A stretch of DNA of 64,000 bases from Dyadobacter fermentans (GCF_019924045.1 NZ_JAHXBN010000005.1:248001-312000), one strand, 5' to 3'. Numbered from the stretch's first letter, positions 8,931 through 18,444 are shown. Numbers and translations: made by a program. The notes: generated from the letters alone by a model not told the origin.

Positions 8931-9749
8931 TTACCAGCCTTTGATCGCGCCGCCCTGGAAAACCGCGGCAGCTGCTGCTTCCACTTCTTTTGACTGATAC
9001 GCTTTTACATAATTTTTTACCTTCTGTTCGTCCTTGTTATCCTCCCGCGCCACGATCAGGTTCACGTATGGCGAGTCTTTGTCCTCGATAAGCAAGCCGT
9101 CGCGGGTGGAGATCAGGCCGGCTTTGCCTGCGAAGTTATTGTTGATGATGGCCAGCGTCACATTGGCATCGTCGAGGGTGCGGGGGAGTTGTGGTGCTTC
9201 GAGTTCCAGAATTTTGAGGTTTTTGGGGTTTTCTACAATGTCTATCACTTTGGGAAGTAGGCCTACACCTTCTTTGAGCTTGATGAGGCCGTATTTTTGA
9301 AGCAGCAGCAAGGAACGGCCTCCGTTGGTCGGGTCGTTAGGGATTACGACCGTGTCGCCGGGTTTGAGGGCTTCAAGGCTCTTGATTTTCCTAGAATAAC
9401 CGGCAATCGGATACACAAATGTGTTGCCCACGATGGCGAGCTTATAGCCGCGCTGCTTCACCTGCTCGTCGAGGTAGGGTTTATGCTGGAATGCATTCAC
9501 GTCCACGTCGCCGTGGCTCAGGGCTTCGTTGGGCACCACGTAGTCGTTGAACGTGATCAGCTCCACATCGAGACCATACTTATCCTTCGCGACTTTCTGC
9601 GCGGCCACCGCCACGTCGTACTCAGGACCGACGGCGATGCCTACCTTAATGTGGTTCGGGTCCTGGTCCTGCGCCGCTTTCTTCTTGCAGCCGGTCAGTA
9701 GAGCGGTTCCGAGTGTGAGTAACAGGAGAATATTTTTACCGTAATTCAT
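8931..9749 (-). CDS. metQ: methionine ABC transporter substrate-binding lipoprotein MetQ
   Basis: This 272-residue NlpA-family lipoprotein has a signal peptide with lipobox LLTGC (Cys at about 21). The mature part follows the MetQ plan: IKVGIAVGPEYDVA, then FNDYVVPNEALSHGDVDVNAFQHKPYL, which contains the conserved QH ligand region. GDTVVIPNDPTNGGRSL and NNNFAGKAGL come next. It is the third gene of metN-metI-metQ, 26 bases behind metI. It would capture D/L-methionine and pass it to MetI. In Gram-negative cells the protein is anchored at the membrane facing the periplasm. Confidence 0.95.
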   Translation of the reverse strand: MNYGKNILLLLTLGTALLTGCKKKAAQDQDPNHIKVGIAVGPEYDVAVAAQKVAKDKYGLDVELITFNDYVVPNEALSHGDVDVNAFQHKPYLDEQVKQRGYKLAIVGNTFVYPIAGYSRKIKSLEALKPGDTVVIPNDPTNGGRSLLLLQKYGLIKLKEGVGLLPKVIDIVENPKNLKILELEAPQLPRTLDDANVTLAIINNNFAGKAGLISTRDGLLIEDKDSPYVNLIVAREDNKDEQKVKNYVKAYQSKEVEAAAAAVFQGGAIKGW

Positions 9750-9775
9750 ATTGCTTTATGTTTAATTTAATATGC

Positions 9776-10429
9776 TTACCGATGGTCAACCCGCTTGGAA
9801 AGCCGGTCGCCTAAAAATTGGATCACAAATACAAGTCCGATCAGCAGCACGAGCACGATATTCATGATCACTGCATCATAACCAATATAACCATACTGGT
9901 AGCCGATTTGACCTAAACCTCCCGCGCCCACTGCGCCGCCCATGGCCGAGTAACCCACGAGGGTAATAAGGGTAATGGTGGCGACATTCACCAGCGAAGG
10001 AAACGCCTCCGGTAGCAGCACCTTGTACACGATCTGAAATGGCGTAGCACCCATGGCCCGCGCGGCTTCCACGAGTCCGCCGGGGACTTCGATCAGGCTG
10101 TTTTCGACCATGCGCGCGATAAATGGCGCCGCGCCCACGCTCAATGGCACCAATGCCGCACTCACGCCGATAGAGGTACCTACCACGGCCCGCGTGAATG
10201 GTATCATCCATACAATGAGGATGATAAATGGAATGGCCCTGAAAACGTTGATCACAACGGAAATCACGCCGTTGAGGGTGCGGTTTTCCAAGACCTGCCC
10301 CTGGCGCGTCAGAAAAAGGATAATGCCGGTCGGCAGACCGAGGATAAACCCGAAAATGCCAGCGGTAATAGTCATAAATACGGTTTCGCCCAGGCCCGAA
10401 AGCAGCAGCGACACGACAGGGTCAGACAT
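9776..10429 (-). CDS. metI: methionine ABC transporter permease MetI
   Basis: This 217-residue permease has five TM helices. The conserved EAA loop appears as [21 protein letters not shown], the cytoplasmic contact for MetN. Length matches E. coli MetI. The start overlaps the end of metN by 8 bases, so translation is likely coupled, and metQ follows after 26 bases. Confidence 0.95.
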   Translation of the reverse strand: MSDPVVSLLLSGLGETVFMTITAGIFGFILGLPTGIILFLTRQGQVLENRTLNGVISVVINVFRAIPFIILIVWMIPFTRAVVGTSIGVSAALVPLSVGAAPFIARMVENSLIEVPGGLVEAARAMGATPFQIVYKVLLPEAFPSLVNVATITLITLVGYSAMGGAVGAGGLGQIGYQYGYIGYDAVIMNIVLVLLIGLVFVIQFLGDRLSKRVDHR

Positions 10430-11453
10430 AGCCTAGCAATTCAACTTTAATATGATGGTAAATGAAGAAATCGATCGCTTTCTGATAGTTTTCGGACCGG
10501 CCGGAAAGCGCGGCAAGTATCACGCCGAAATGCTTGTCGCCGATGTGGTCCATTTGCGCGCTGATGATCTTCGTATCGATCTCGAACAGCCGCGCGGCCT
10601 GCGAAAGTAATGGCTGGTCGGCCGTGTCTCCGGTCAATTGCAGCCGTAGCAGGGGCGACATGCCTCCTTCGTTAATGGCCGTCACGCGTTGCCGGTAATG
10701 CTCGGGAATCTCCACGTGCAGGGACGCACTGATAAACGACCGCGCGAGTTCCGTCCTGGGATTGGAGAAAACCGCATGCACTGCACCTTTCTCCACCAGC
10801 TTGCCATGACTGATTACGGCCACATCGTGGCAAATCGATTTCACGACATTCATTTCGTGGGTAATGAGCAGGATGGTAATTTTCAAACGGCGGTTAATGT
10901 CTTTCAAGAGCGCAAGAATGGAGGCCGTCGTGCCCGGGTCGAGGGCGCTGGTGGCTTCGTCGCACAGGAGTATTTTCGGGTTATTGGCCAAGGTACGGGC
11001 AATGGCTACACGCTGTTTTTGTCCGCCCGAAAGTGCCGCCGGATAATCGCCCGCCTTATCCTGTAAACCCACGAGCCGCAACAGTTCCGAGACACGCTCT
11101 TTAATTTCGTGCCTGGGGCGGTTGTCCAGTTCGAGCGGGAATGCCACATTGTCGAAAACCGTCCGCGAAGCAAGCAGGTTGAAATGCTGGAATATCATTC
11201 CGATCTGCCGGCGTTCCAGAGCCAGCTCGCGATCGGAGAGCGTGGTAAGGCTTTTTCCGTCGATGATCACATCCCCACTCGTAGGTTTTTCCAGCAGGTT
11301 CACACAGCGGATGAGCGTACTTTTGCCCGCGCCCGACTGCCCGATCACCCCGAAAATCTTACCCCGCTCCACTTTCAGCGACACGCCGGCAAGGGCGGTT
11401 ACATCCCGGTCTTTCTGTTTGAAAATTTTGGTAACGTTTTTAAGCTCGATCAT
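10422..11453 (-). CDS. metN: methionine import ATP-binding protein MetN
   Basis: This 343-residue ATPase carries Walker [10 protein letters not shown] (about 37-45), Q-loop MIFQHFNLL, signature [15 protein letters not shown], Walker [14 protein letters not shown] and switch [11 protein letters not shown]-terminal NIL/ACT-type domain (about 265-343) follows. In MetN this domain binds methionine and inhibits transport when the pool is full. It is the first gene of the operon. A 9+9 base imperfect palindrome lies 39 bases upstream (11492-11514). I saw no SAM riboswitch in the short space before the start. Confidence 0.95.
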   Translation of the reverse strand: MIELKNVTKIFKQKDRDVTALAGVSLKVERGKIFGVIGQSGAGKSTLIRCVNLLEKPTSGDVIIDGKSLTTLSDRELALERRQIGMIFQHFNLLASRTVFDNVAFPLELDNRPRHEIKERVSELLRLVGLQDKAGDYPAALSGGQKQRVAIARTLANNPKILLCDEATSALDPGTTASILALLKDINRRLKITILLITHEMNVVKSICHDVAVISHGKLVEKGAVHAVFSNPRTELARSFISASLHVEIPEHYRQRVTAINEGGMSPLLRLQLTGDTADQPLLSQAARLFEIDTKIISAQMDHIGDKHFGVILAALSGRSENYQKAIDFFIYHHIKVELLGYV

Positions 11454-11491
11454 GGATCAAAAAAAGGCATGCTGCTAATCGGCCTGCAATG

Positions 11492-11514
11492 TAATCTATA
11501 AAGTCTATGGATTA
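11492..11514. promoter_or_regulatory. candidate operator of metNIQ
   Basis: TAATCTATA and TATGGATTA form an inverted repeat with one mismatch and a 5-base spacer. It lies 39 bases before the metN ATG, in the space between metN and the divergent gene at 11584. A dimeric regulator could bind here; which one cannot be told. Confidence 0.4.
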
Positions 11515-11583
11515 ATAATATTTTTGATTTTCTTTGAGGCCGGTCTCGATTCATATTTGCACAAGGAACAACACCATCTTGTT

Positions 11584-12054
11584 ATGAAAGCCCAAAACAT
11601 TTACCTCAGTATCATTTTTTCACTATCCGTGCTGACCGTAACGTATGCTCAAGGCGACGGCTCGCACCAAATTTCCAAAGACGATCAGGTTCAAATCAAC
11701 GCTGTCCTGGATGCTTATCTGAATACCTTCAATGCCAGGGATCTGAAAGGCTGGGAGGGGACTTATCATTTCCCGCATTACCGGCTCGCCAGCGGTAAAA
11801 TGTCGGTGCTGGAAAAAGCCGGCTTGCGGGATTCTGCCAATGTTTTCGGTCCGCTGATCAAGGCCGGCTGGGATTACAGTAAATGGGACCACCGCAATGT
11901 TATCCAGGCTTCCGAAAACAAAGTACATGTTGATACCAGGTTCACGCGATACCGCAAAGATGGCAGCGTGGTAGCGTCCTATGAGAGCCTGTACGTGTTG
12001 ACAAGGGAAGCGGGCCGCTGGGCGGTGAAGTTGCGGTCGAGTTTTGCCGAATAG
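11584..12054 (+). CDS. secreted SnoaL/NTF2-like protein
   Basis: This 156-residue protein has a signal peptide (about 1-21, ending VTYAQ) followed by an NTF2-like cone (VLDAYLNTFNARDLKGWEGTYHFPH, then DTRFTRYRKDGSVVASYESLYVLTREAGRWAVK). It fits the DUF4440/SnoaL-like group of periplasmic proteins, for which no common reaction is known. I use the ATG at 11584 because it begins a good signal peptide; the frame is open 20 codons further. It is transcribed away from metN. Confidence 0.75.
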   Translation: MKAQNIYLSIIFSLSVLTVTYAQGDGSHQISKDDQVQINAVLDAYLNTFNARDLKGWEGTYHFPHYRLASGKMSVLEKAGLRDSANVFGPLIKAGWDYSKWDHRNVIQASENKVHVDTRFTRYRKDGSVVASYESLYVLTREAGRWAVKLRSSFAE

Positions 12055-12104
12055 TTTTTAGTGATTTTGATTGATTCTCTTTACCTATTAACTCTCCCAG
12101 AAAA

Positions 12105-12473
12105 GTGGCATCCAAAACCCGCATTCGTAAACCGATTTTCATCTCTCTTTTACTCGTTGCAGCCCTGGCTTTGTGGGCGTTCTGGCCATTGGACAGCGAC
12201 AGCTTCCTGATTCCGCAGGACAAAAATGCGGTCGACCGCAAGGAGGCTTTCCTGAATGAACCTGTGCGTGACTCCGCTTTCAGAAAGCCCAATATCATCG
12301 TCCTGGTGGCCGACGATCTTGGTAAAACCGACCTTCCCATTTACGGTAATACCGTCGTAGAAGCGCCGCATATCACCGCATTATCGCGTGAAGGGGCATT
12401 GTTCAACCAGGCCTACGTAACGGCGCCCATCTGTTCGCCTTCGCGGGCGGGACTGCTAACGGGCCGGTACTAG
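12105..12473 (+). pseudogene. truncated sulfatase (N-terminal fragment)
   Basis: The 122-codon frame encodes a membrane signal anchor (about 10-25) and the first part of a type I sulfatase. It has KPNIIVLVADDLGKTDL (metal-binding DD), then TAPICSPSRAGLLTGRY, which includes the CxPSR sequence whose cysteine becomes formylglycine. A TAG follows directly. Family members have some 400 further residues carrying the remaining metal and sulfate ligands, and none is found after the stop. The start is a GTG at 12105; no ATG gives the anchor. The fragment cannot be an active sulfatase. Confidence 0.85.
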
Positions 12474-12486
12474 TTGAATCCTCCGG

Positions 12487-12663
12487 TCAGAATGGATCGG
12501 TGGATGGGATGATTTTAGGGTGAAACAGCAGCTTTGCTTCGGCGATATCCCTGTACAATGTGTAGTTATATGGAGCCTGCCTGAGTAGCTTCGAAGTCTC
12601 CCGTAGCAGATTGAGCATCGATACATCCTTCGCCAGTCAGTATGCTTCAAGTAAACGCCGGTC
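12487..12663 (-). pseudogene. C-terminal fragment of an unidentified gene
   Basis: The minus strand holds about 58 codons, with one internal TGA, that read like real protein: LIDRRLLEAY, stop, then LAKDVSMLNLLRETSKLL and YRDIAEAKLLFHPKIIPS, ending at a TGA at 12487-12489. No start and no match to a family I recognise. It abuts the broken sulfatase, so both may be debris of the same rearrangement. The rest of 12474-12770 shows nothing else. Confidence 0.3.
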
Positions 12664-12770
12664 AATAAGTTACCTTAAGTGTTAATCGCCAAAAACGATA
12701 CCTTGTGAATGTACAAGTAGTTTGATTAAAAAATGAAACTACATCTAACCTTCACTCTAAATTTTCTCCA

Positions 12771-14699
12771 ATGGCTTTCAAACCCAGACCAGATCAGCAG
12801 TACTATCTTATTCCTAAACACAGTGAAAAAGAGAAGGAAGTAATGGCGCTTGGCATCGACAACGGCGACCGTGGCACACGGTTGCGGCTGAAAAAATTCA
12901 ATCCTGAATCGGCTAAACAGAAATTCAGATTCGACAGGTCGCCCGGCTTTTGCTGGATCAAGCTGCCTGCCTATGATCTCTACATGGACGTGGCTTCCGA
13001 ATCTCAGGCAGATGGTGCCGATGTTGTAGCATGGGCGTGGTTTCCAAGAGGCCAGAATCAAATGTTCGAGCTTGTCCCGGCCGGAGACGGCTATTACCGT
13101 ATCATGGCCAGACACAGCCGGAAATACATGGATGTTTACGGCGCTGAGAAAACAGAAAAGGGTGTTTTGGTGCAGCACCGGCTGATGGGATCGGATAACC
13201 AGCTATTCAAGCCTGTTCTGGTGGCGAACCAGCCCGTTGGTGCAAGTCCCGTCTCATTTAAGGAATCCAACGAGCTTTTGCGGACCGGCGTGCTGGGCGT
13301 CATAGGACTTGTCCCCGAGGTAGGTGCAGGATTAAAGTTTATTGTAGGTTATTTCTGGAAGGAAGAAAATAAACTGGCCGCCATTTGGGAACAGATGAAG
13401 AGCTATGTTGACAACCGGATTGTTGAATTTATCATGGCCGACAAGCTCAAATCCATGGGCGAAGAACTGGTTGGAAAAATCAATTCCATCAAACAGATCC
13501 ACGAATCAAAAAGTACTGACAAGGGTATCAGGTTGATGGGCGTCCTTGACCGTTTAATCGAAATGGAGCCGCGTTATGTTAACCAATCGCACGAAGTATT
13601 GCCTTACCTGGTCGGATTTGGAACGATCGTAATTACGCTGTGCCATACGATAGCGACAGAGTTCGAAACGCTTTACCATCGGAAGCCGACTGAGGACGAA
13701 AAGGAGGAAAACCTCAAAAAGCTGTTAGAAAAAATCAGCTACTATTCCACGAAAGTCGAGGAAAACAGGACCCGTATTATGGCACTCCGCATGGAGAAGA
13801 TTCCGGAGGTGTCTTTATTTAGGGCAGGGAACGACAATGATTCCAGGGGTAAAATGCGATGGGAAGACAATGATACTATTCAAAGGGAAATAGCGGACTT
13901 TGAAAACAGGGAGTGCCCGCTGCTCAACGATTCCGAAGGCCAGACAGCCGGACAGTTCTTTTCAGATGAAACCGGTGAAATTATCAGGACCGGCGACACC
14001 GCGCAACCCAATGCGCGTGATTGGTCGAGGGCTGATGATTATTACGATGGGTGGCAACTGTATTGGGACCGGTACTGGTCCAAAGAGCACCCCTACGTTT
14101 TTACCGACCACAAAGAGCGCGCGGATTTCGCCTTGAAGCAACGCAGGAAACAGGTGGAAGTCCAGTATAGTGCCGAGCTTGATGAGTTCCTTTCGGCAGC
14201 CAGGTTCTGGAAATATTTTGATTCTTCGGTACCTCGCTATCAGGAAGTTAAAATATCGAAATCTGTCGGCAAGTTTGGCGGGATGGACGCCAATACATCA
14301 TTTGAGGGTGTTGAGGACAAACCAATTACCTCAGTTAAATTCTTCTCGAACGACGGGAAAATTTGTGGAATAGAGGTCTTTTACGACCGGGCCTCCGAGG
14401 GGTTGAAGGGTAGTAGAGGAAATGCCGAAACAACCTTGGAATTAGGCGCAGGAGAGTATATCAGCTCGGTCTATGGGTTTGCATGGAATAAAATTTCGGG
14501 GCTGTATTTCTCAACCAATAAAGGCAATGTAAAAGGTACGGGAAGGCTTGATACCTGGTATGCTGGCTATAAAGACGATAGCCATTTCTTTACTGCGGAT
14601 TTACCGGACACGCTGAACGCAAAGTTGGTGCGGGTTTCGGGGGCCCATAATGGAGAGGTGCTGCAACAACTTACTTTTCATTGGGAATATATGTACTAA
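12771..14699 (+). CDS. ricin-lectin / Cry-like helical / jacalin-like protein
   Basis: This 642-residue protein has three recognisable parts. Residues 1-150 look like a ricin-type beta-trefoil lectin, with three Q-x-F motifs (KQKF, NQMF, NQLF) and YMDV repeats. Residues about 165-360 are helical and resemble the pore-forming N-domain of Cry delta-endotoxins. The similarity lies in a hydrophobic hairpin (GVLGVIGLVPEVGAGLKFIV) and a following W-x-Q-M-K-x-Y-V-D-N-R-I-V-E-F helix. Residues about 490-642 look like a jacalin-type lectin (GKFGGMD, ITSVKFFSNDGKICGIEVFY). A charged linker joins the last two. No signal peptide is seen, so release would need lysis or another route. Domain calls are by eye. 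Confidence 0.65.
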   Translation: MAFKPRPDQQYYLIPKHSEKEKEVMALGIDNGDRGTRLRLKKFNPESAKQKFRFDRSPGFCWIKLPAYDLYMDVASESQADGADVVAWAWFPRGQNQMFELVPAGDGYYRIMARHSRKYMDVYGAEKTEKGVLVQHRLMGSDNQLFKPVLVANQPVGASPVSFKESNELLRTGVLGVIGLVPEVGAGLKFIVGYFWKEENKLAAIWEQMKSYVDNRIVEFIMADKLKSMGEELVGKINSIKQIHESKSTDKGIRLMGVLDRLIEMEPRYVNQSHEVLPYLVGFGTIVITLCHTIATEFETLYHRKPTEDEKEENLKKLLEKISYYSTKVEENRTRIMALRMEKIPEVSLFRAGNDNDSRGKMRWEDNDTIQREIADFENRECPLLNDSEGQTAGQFFSDETGEIIRTGDTAQPNARDWSRADDYYDGWQLYWDRYWSKEHPYVFTDHKERADFALKQRRKQVEVQYSAELDEFLSAARFWKYFDSSVPRYQEVKISKSVGKFGGMDANTSFEGVEDKPITSVKFFSNDGKICGIEVFYDRASEGLKGSRGNAETTLELGAGEYISSVYGFAWNKISGLYFSTNKGNVKGTGRLDTWYAGYKDDSHFFTADLPDTLNAKLVRVSGAHNGEVLQQLTFHWEYMY

Positions 14700-14724
14700 T
14701 GTAGTTCCGGCTTTTATTACTTGC

Positions 14725-14754
14725 AGGGGCACCAATGGGAACACTGGTGCCTCT
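14725..14754. terminator. hairpin between convergent genes
   Basis: GGCACCA and TGGTGCC form a perfect 7-bp stem that extends to 10 pairs with one wobble, around a 10-base loop. It lies 25 bases after the toxin-like gene and before the converging gene end at 14777. There is no U-tract, so termination is only suggested. Confidence 0.4.
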
Positions 14755-14776
14755 GCATGGACGCTGAGAAATCGCA

Positions 14777-17068
14777 TCATCCATTTAACCTGATCGGAAG
14801 CTGATACACCCGTTTTCCGGTCGCGGCGTAGACAGCGTTGCAAAGTGCCGGGGCGAAGGGCGGAACGGGCGGTTCACCCACGCCTGTCGGCTTGTCTTCG
14901 CTGTCGATAATGTGCACATGAATCTCTTTGGGCGAGTCGGGCATGCGGATGATTTCGTAACCATCAAAGTTGTTCTGCTCTACGCGGCCGTTCTTGAATG
15001 TGATCGCGCTTTTTAGTGCAAAACTTGCTGCAAACTGTGCCCCGCCTTCAAACTGGGATTTGATCCGGTCGATGTTGACTGCCGTCCCGCAATCAACCGC
15101 GTAGTGAACGTGAGGAATGGAAATCTTGCCGGATGCGTCTACTGTGACTCGTACAACGCATGCGACATAAGTCAGAAAGCTTTTATGCGCGGCAAAACCA
15201 AGTCCCGAGCCTTTGGGAAGCTTTTTACCCCATCCTGATTCTTTGGCGACGCGCTCGATGACGGCTTTCATACGCCGCGTCTCCCACGGATAGTTGGCAA
15301 TGTCCTCGCCGTAATTTGGGTAGGTACCTTTGACTATTTCTTCATTGAAGGTGATATTCCGGTCCGGGCCAAGTAAATCCAGTGCATGCGCAACCGGGTC
15401 CATGCCCCTGGCTTCGGCAACCTCGTCGAGCATGGTAGCGATCGCGAAAACCTGCGGGATATTCCTGACCGATCTTAGCCAGCCCACACGGAGCTGCGTT
15501 TTGGCGTCATGGGTCTCAATACGGATAGCCGGTACATCATAGGGAAAGTCAACCGCGCCGAGCATCATTTCGCCATCGTCGGGTTGCATGACGGAGATGT
15601 CGGAGGTGGCTGAAATGGATGGATATGCAATATGGTGGTTCCAGCCCGATAGCTTGTTGTCCTTGTCAATGGTGGCTACCACATGCTGTACGCTCAATGC
15701 GTGGAAGTAGTCGTGATGGATATCGTCCTCTCTGGTCCATTGTACTTTAATAGGTAGGCCGGTCTGTTTGGCCAGCATCGCAGCTTCTACAATAAAATCA
15801 GGTTTGGATTTACGGCCAAACCCACCGCCAAGCAAGGTCACATTGACTTTTACCTTCTCGACGGGAAATCCCAGTACTTCCGCTACCACATCGCGGGCGC
15901 CCTGTGGATTCTGGGTGCAGGCCCAGATTTCACAAAAGCCATCCTTGACTACCGCCAATGCACAGGGTGGTTCCATTGTGGCATGCGCCAGGTGAGGGGC
16001 GATGTAAGTTCGTTCGATGGTTTTCCTGGCGTTGGCCCTGGCGGATTTGAAATCTCCGCGGTTACGACGCGGGGTACCTTCTCCGCCCGACACCTTTTGG
16101 ACCAGTTCCTTAATTTGCTGATTGGAATCGTAAGACGCGTTCGGGCCCAGGTCCCAAGTTACTTCCAGCAGATCGCGGCCCTTAATGGCGGCCCAAGTGT
16201 TTTCCGCGATCACGGCCACGCCGGCCAAAGGCTTGTTCAGCGTCGCAGGCAGGCCTGCGCCTTTGATGGAAACCACCTGGAGTACGCCGGGAATAGCCCG
16301 TGTTTTTTCATCGGTAAAAGACTTGACCGATCCTCCCACGACCGGGCAGCGCTTGATGACAGCCACCTTCATACCCTCAACTGCTGCATCGATGCCGAAA
16401 ACCGCCTGGCCGCTGGTGATTGCGGGTAAGTCGATGATGGAAGTGGCTTTGCCAATCATACTGAACTGCGCGCGGCTTTTGAGCTTGATGTCCTTTGCGG
16501 CGGGAACGGGCAGTTCAGCGGCTTCTCCTGCCAGTTCTCCGAAGCCTATCTTCCGGGCGGATGTTTTATGAATGACCTGGCTGCTTTCCGTGTCGCATTC
16601 GGAGACAGGCACGTCCCATCGTTTCGCAGCTACCTGTATGAGCAACTGTTTGGCGACGGCACCAGCCTCGCGCATAGGTTTGTAAAACATCCGGATAGAG
16701 AATGAACCGTCCGTGTTCTGGTTGCCGTACTTTTTCTCATCCCCCTCGGCTTGCACGATTTGCACCTTGCCCCAGTCGGCGCCTAACTCGTCGGCCACCA
16801 CAAGGGGTAGCGATGTGCGGATACCCTGGCCCATTTCAGACCGGTGGGCGATAATGATGACTTCACCGGAATCGGAAATTTTCAGATAAACGTTCGGGGC
16901 GAATGGGCCTTTCTTGTTGCCTTTATTATCACAGCTAAAAAGGCTAACACCCAGTACAAAGCCTCCGGCGAGCATGCCGCCTGCCTTTAAAAAATCCCTT
17001 CTGGTGGCCTTGAAAACTTCCGAAGCTACCCGCTGCTGTTTCTTTTTTGGAAAAGCCAAATATTTCAT
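14777..17068 (-). CDS. molybdopterin-binding subunit of an aldehyde/isoquinoline-type oxidoreductase
   Basis: This is a 763-residue xanthine-dehydrogenase-family large subunit of the isoquinoline 1-oxidoreductase beta (IorB-like) group. A twin-arginine signal (TRRDFLKAGGML) is followed by a hydrophobic stretch and cysteine (SLFSC). The enzyme is therefore probably folded with its cofactor before Tat export, and may be lipid-anchored. Visible cofactor motifs are LGGGFGRKSKPDF and GEPPVPPFAPALCNAV near the C-terminus. It lacks the FAD domain, as expected for this group. The 2Fe-2S subunit gene lies 19 bases upstream. The substrate is unknown. Confidence 0.92.
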   Translation of the reverse strand: MKYLAFPKKKQQRVASEVFKATRRDFLKAGGMLAGGFVLGVSLFSCDNKGNKKGPFAPNVYLKISDSGEVIIIAHRSEMGQGIRTSLPLVVADELGADWGKVQIVQAEGDEKKYGNQNTDGSFSIRMFYKPMREAGAVAKQLLIQVAAKRWDVPVSECDTESSQVIHKTSARKIGFGELAGEAAELPVPAAKDIKLKSRAQFSMIGKATSIIDLPAITSGQAVFGIDAAVEGMKVAVIKRCPVVGGSVKSFTDEKTRAIPGVLQVVSIKGAGLPATLNKPLAGVAVIAENTWAAIKGRDLLEVTWDLGPNASYDSNQQIKELVQKVSGGEGTPRRNRGDFKSARANARKTIERTYIAPHLAHATMEPPCALAVVKDGFCEIWACTQNPQGARDVVAEVLGFPVEKVKVNVTLLGGGFGRKSKPDFIVEAAMLAKQTGLPIKVQWTREDDIHHDYFHALSVQHVVATIDKDNKLSGWNHHIAYPSISATSDISVMQPDDGEMMLGAVDFPYDVPAIRIETHDAKTQLRVGWLRSVRNIPQVFAIATMLDEVAEARGMDPVAHALDLLGPDRNITFNEEIVKGTYPNYGEDIANYPWETRRMKAVIERVAKESGWGKKLPKGSGLGFAAHKSFLTYVACVVRVTVDASGKISIPHVHYAVDCGTAVNIDRIKSQFEGGAQFAASFALKSAITFKNGRVEQNNFDGYEIIRMPDSPKEIHVHIIDSEDKPTGVGEPPVPPFAPALCNAVYAATGKRVYQLPIRLNG

Positions 17069-17087
17069 AGGATTGCTTATTGAGAAG

Positions 17088-17552
17088 TTAAGACTTTAAA
17101 CCCGAAGAAGCGGTCAGTATCGCAGCCTTGATACGGTTGTAGGTGCCGCAGCGACACAGATTCCCTGCCATCGTCTGCTCGATTTCGTCTTCGGAGGGTT
17201 TGGGATTAGATTTTAGCAGCGCGGCTGCATTCATGATTTGTCCTGTCTGGCAATAGCCGCATTGCGGTACGAGGTGCTTTTGCCAGGCGAGCTGCAAAGG
17301 ATGGTCGCCGTGTTCGGAGAGGCCTTCAATGGTGGTGATCTTGTTCTCCCCAACTGCGGAAACCGGGACGCTGCACGAGCGGACGGCCGTGTCATTCAGG
17401 TGAACGGTGCACGCGCCGCACTGGGCAACGCCGCAGCCGAATTTGGTGCCCTTTAGTCCGATCAGGTCCCGCAGCACCCACAGCAGCGGCATATCTTCCA
17501 GCGCCTCTACCATGTGTTGTTTTCCATTAACAGAAATTGAATAGTTCGCCAT
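17088..17552 (-). CDS. 2Fe-2S subunit of the molybdenum hydroxylase
   Basis: This 154-residue protein carries the two 2Fe-2S binding regions of the family. A plant-ferredoxin-like one shows [13 protein letters not shown] (about 41-53). A C-terminal helical one shows [10 protein letters not shown] and [11 protein letters not shown]. It has no signal peptide, so it is probably carried across the membrane with the Tat substrate encoded next (14777-17068). Together they form an IorAB-like enzyme that would pass electrons to a membrane cytochrome. It starts the two-gene operon. Confidence 0.94.
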   Translation of the reverse strand: MANYSISVNGKQHMVEALEDMPLLWVLRDLIGLKGTKFGCGVAQCGACTVHLNDTAVRSCSVPVSAVGENKITTIEGLSEHGDHPLQLAWQKHLVPQCGYCQTGQIMNAAALLKSNPKPSEDEIEQTMAGNLCRCGTYNRIKAAILTASSGLKS

Positions 17553-17676
17553 ATGATAAACTATTAGGGGTTACAAAAGATGGGTTTGTCCTATTTCAAC
17601 AAAGGCAAACCATCTGATATTGGCCTTAATATAATTATTTATTAAATGAATTTAATTTTTCAATGTAAACGGCGAA

Positions 17677-17711
17677 TGTCACCAGGTTGCCGGGAACGCA
17701 ACCTGGTGACA
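17677..17711. repeat. perfect 14-bp hairpin in gene-free stretch
   Basis: TGTCACCAGGTTGC and GCAACCTGGTGACA are perfect complements around a 7-base loop. No U-tract follows on either strand, so a simple intrinsic terminator is not well supported. It lies in the 301 bases between the 2Fe-2S gene start and the next gene's end; otherwise I see nothing in 17553-17853. Confidence 0.7.
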
Positions 17712-17853
17712 AAGATACCCGTAGCTGGAACGAACCGGATAAAGACAATCAAACCAAACATTAAGAAATTCAAACCGGTTTTTGGTTGAATGATGCAGCG
17801 GAGCTGATCCGGCGTCAGATACGCTCTCCGCTGAAATTATTTCCGGATCTGCC

Positions 17854-18444
17854 TTATTTCGCATCCGGATATTTTCCCAGGATTTGCATCGCCTCTTTCG
17901 CAAATTGTCTGCTGAGACTGCCCGCATCGTTCACAGGGTTCTCCATGGATCCGCGCCAGAGCAGCTCGTTGTTTTTGGCGTCTATGACATCGATCATCAG
18001 CGTGCCGTCGGTATAGTGTTCCTGATGATAGCCGGTGTTCCAGGGGTTGTAATAGCCCGCGTAGGCTATCGGTATCAACTGACCATGAAAGTAGTAAGCG
18101 CGAGGGCCGAAGCCATAGCCATAATAGGGATAGACGGGCGGGTTGGGGACATTTTCGGTTTTTTGGGTGGTGAAAATGTGGTACATCAGAAGCAGGTCAG
18201 GATGCTGGTCATCTTCGACGATGCCTTTTTTTGCAAACTCGTTTTTCACTGCCGAATGGATGTTTTCTTCGGTGATTGTATTGGATAGCTGGGGAAGCTG
18301 CGAAGTTTTTTCTTCGGGTTTTACCCAGGTGTATTTTTTATAGTTGGCAAGATGGGCCGAATCGACCTGATCTACTTTCACCGAGGCGCAGCTGGCCAGG
18401 GCAAACAGCGTAGTAACTAGCAATGCGTGGATGCCGGTTTTCAT
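17854..18444 (-). CDS. DUF4136-type lipoprotein
   Basis: This is a 196-residue lipoprotein with lipobox LASC (Cys at about 19). The mature part begins VKVDQVDSAHLANYKKYTWV, the typical opening of DUF4136 proteins. A middle section is rich in tyrosine, proline and glycine (VYPYYGYGFGPRAYYFHG), and the end reads LMIDVIDAKNNELLWRGS. Function of the family is unknown. The next gene upstream encodes another small lipoprotein, separated by 43 bases, so the two may be co-transcribed. Confidence 0.8.
   Translation of the reverse strand: MKTGIHALLVTTLFALASCASVKVDQVDSAHLANYKKYTWVKPEEKTSQLPQLSNTITEENIHSAVKNEFAKKGIVEDDQHPDLLLMYHIFTTQKTENVPNPPVYPYYGYGFGPRAYYFHGQLIPIAYAGYYNPWNTGYHQEHYTDGTLMIDVIDAKNNELLWRGSMENPVNDAGSLSRQFAKEAMQILGKYPDAK

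Noticed and set aside
15983..16429. Plus-strand frame inside the molybdopterin subunit gene
   Set aside because: Antisense shadow of a well-conserved enzyme, without domain character.
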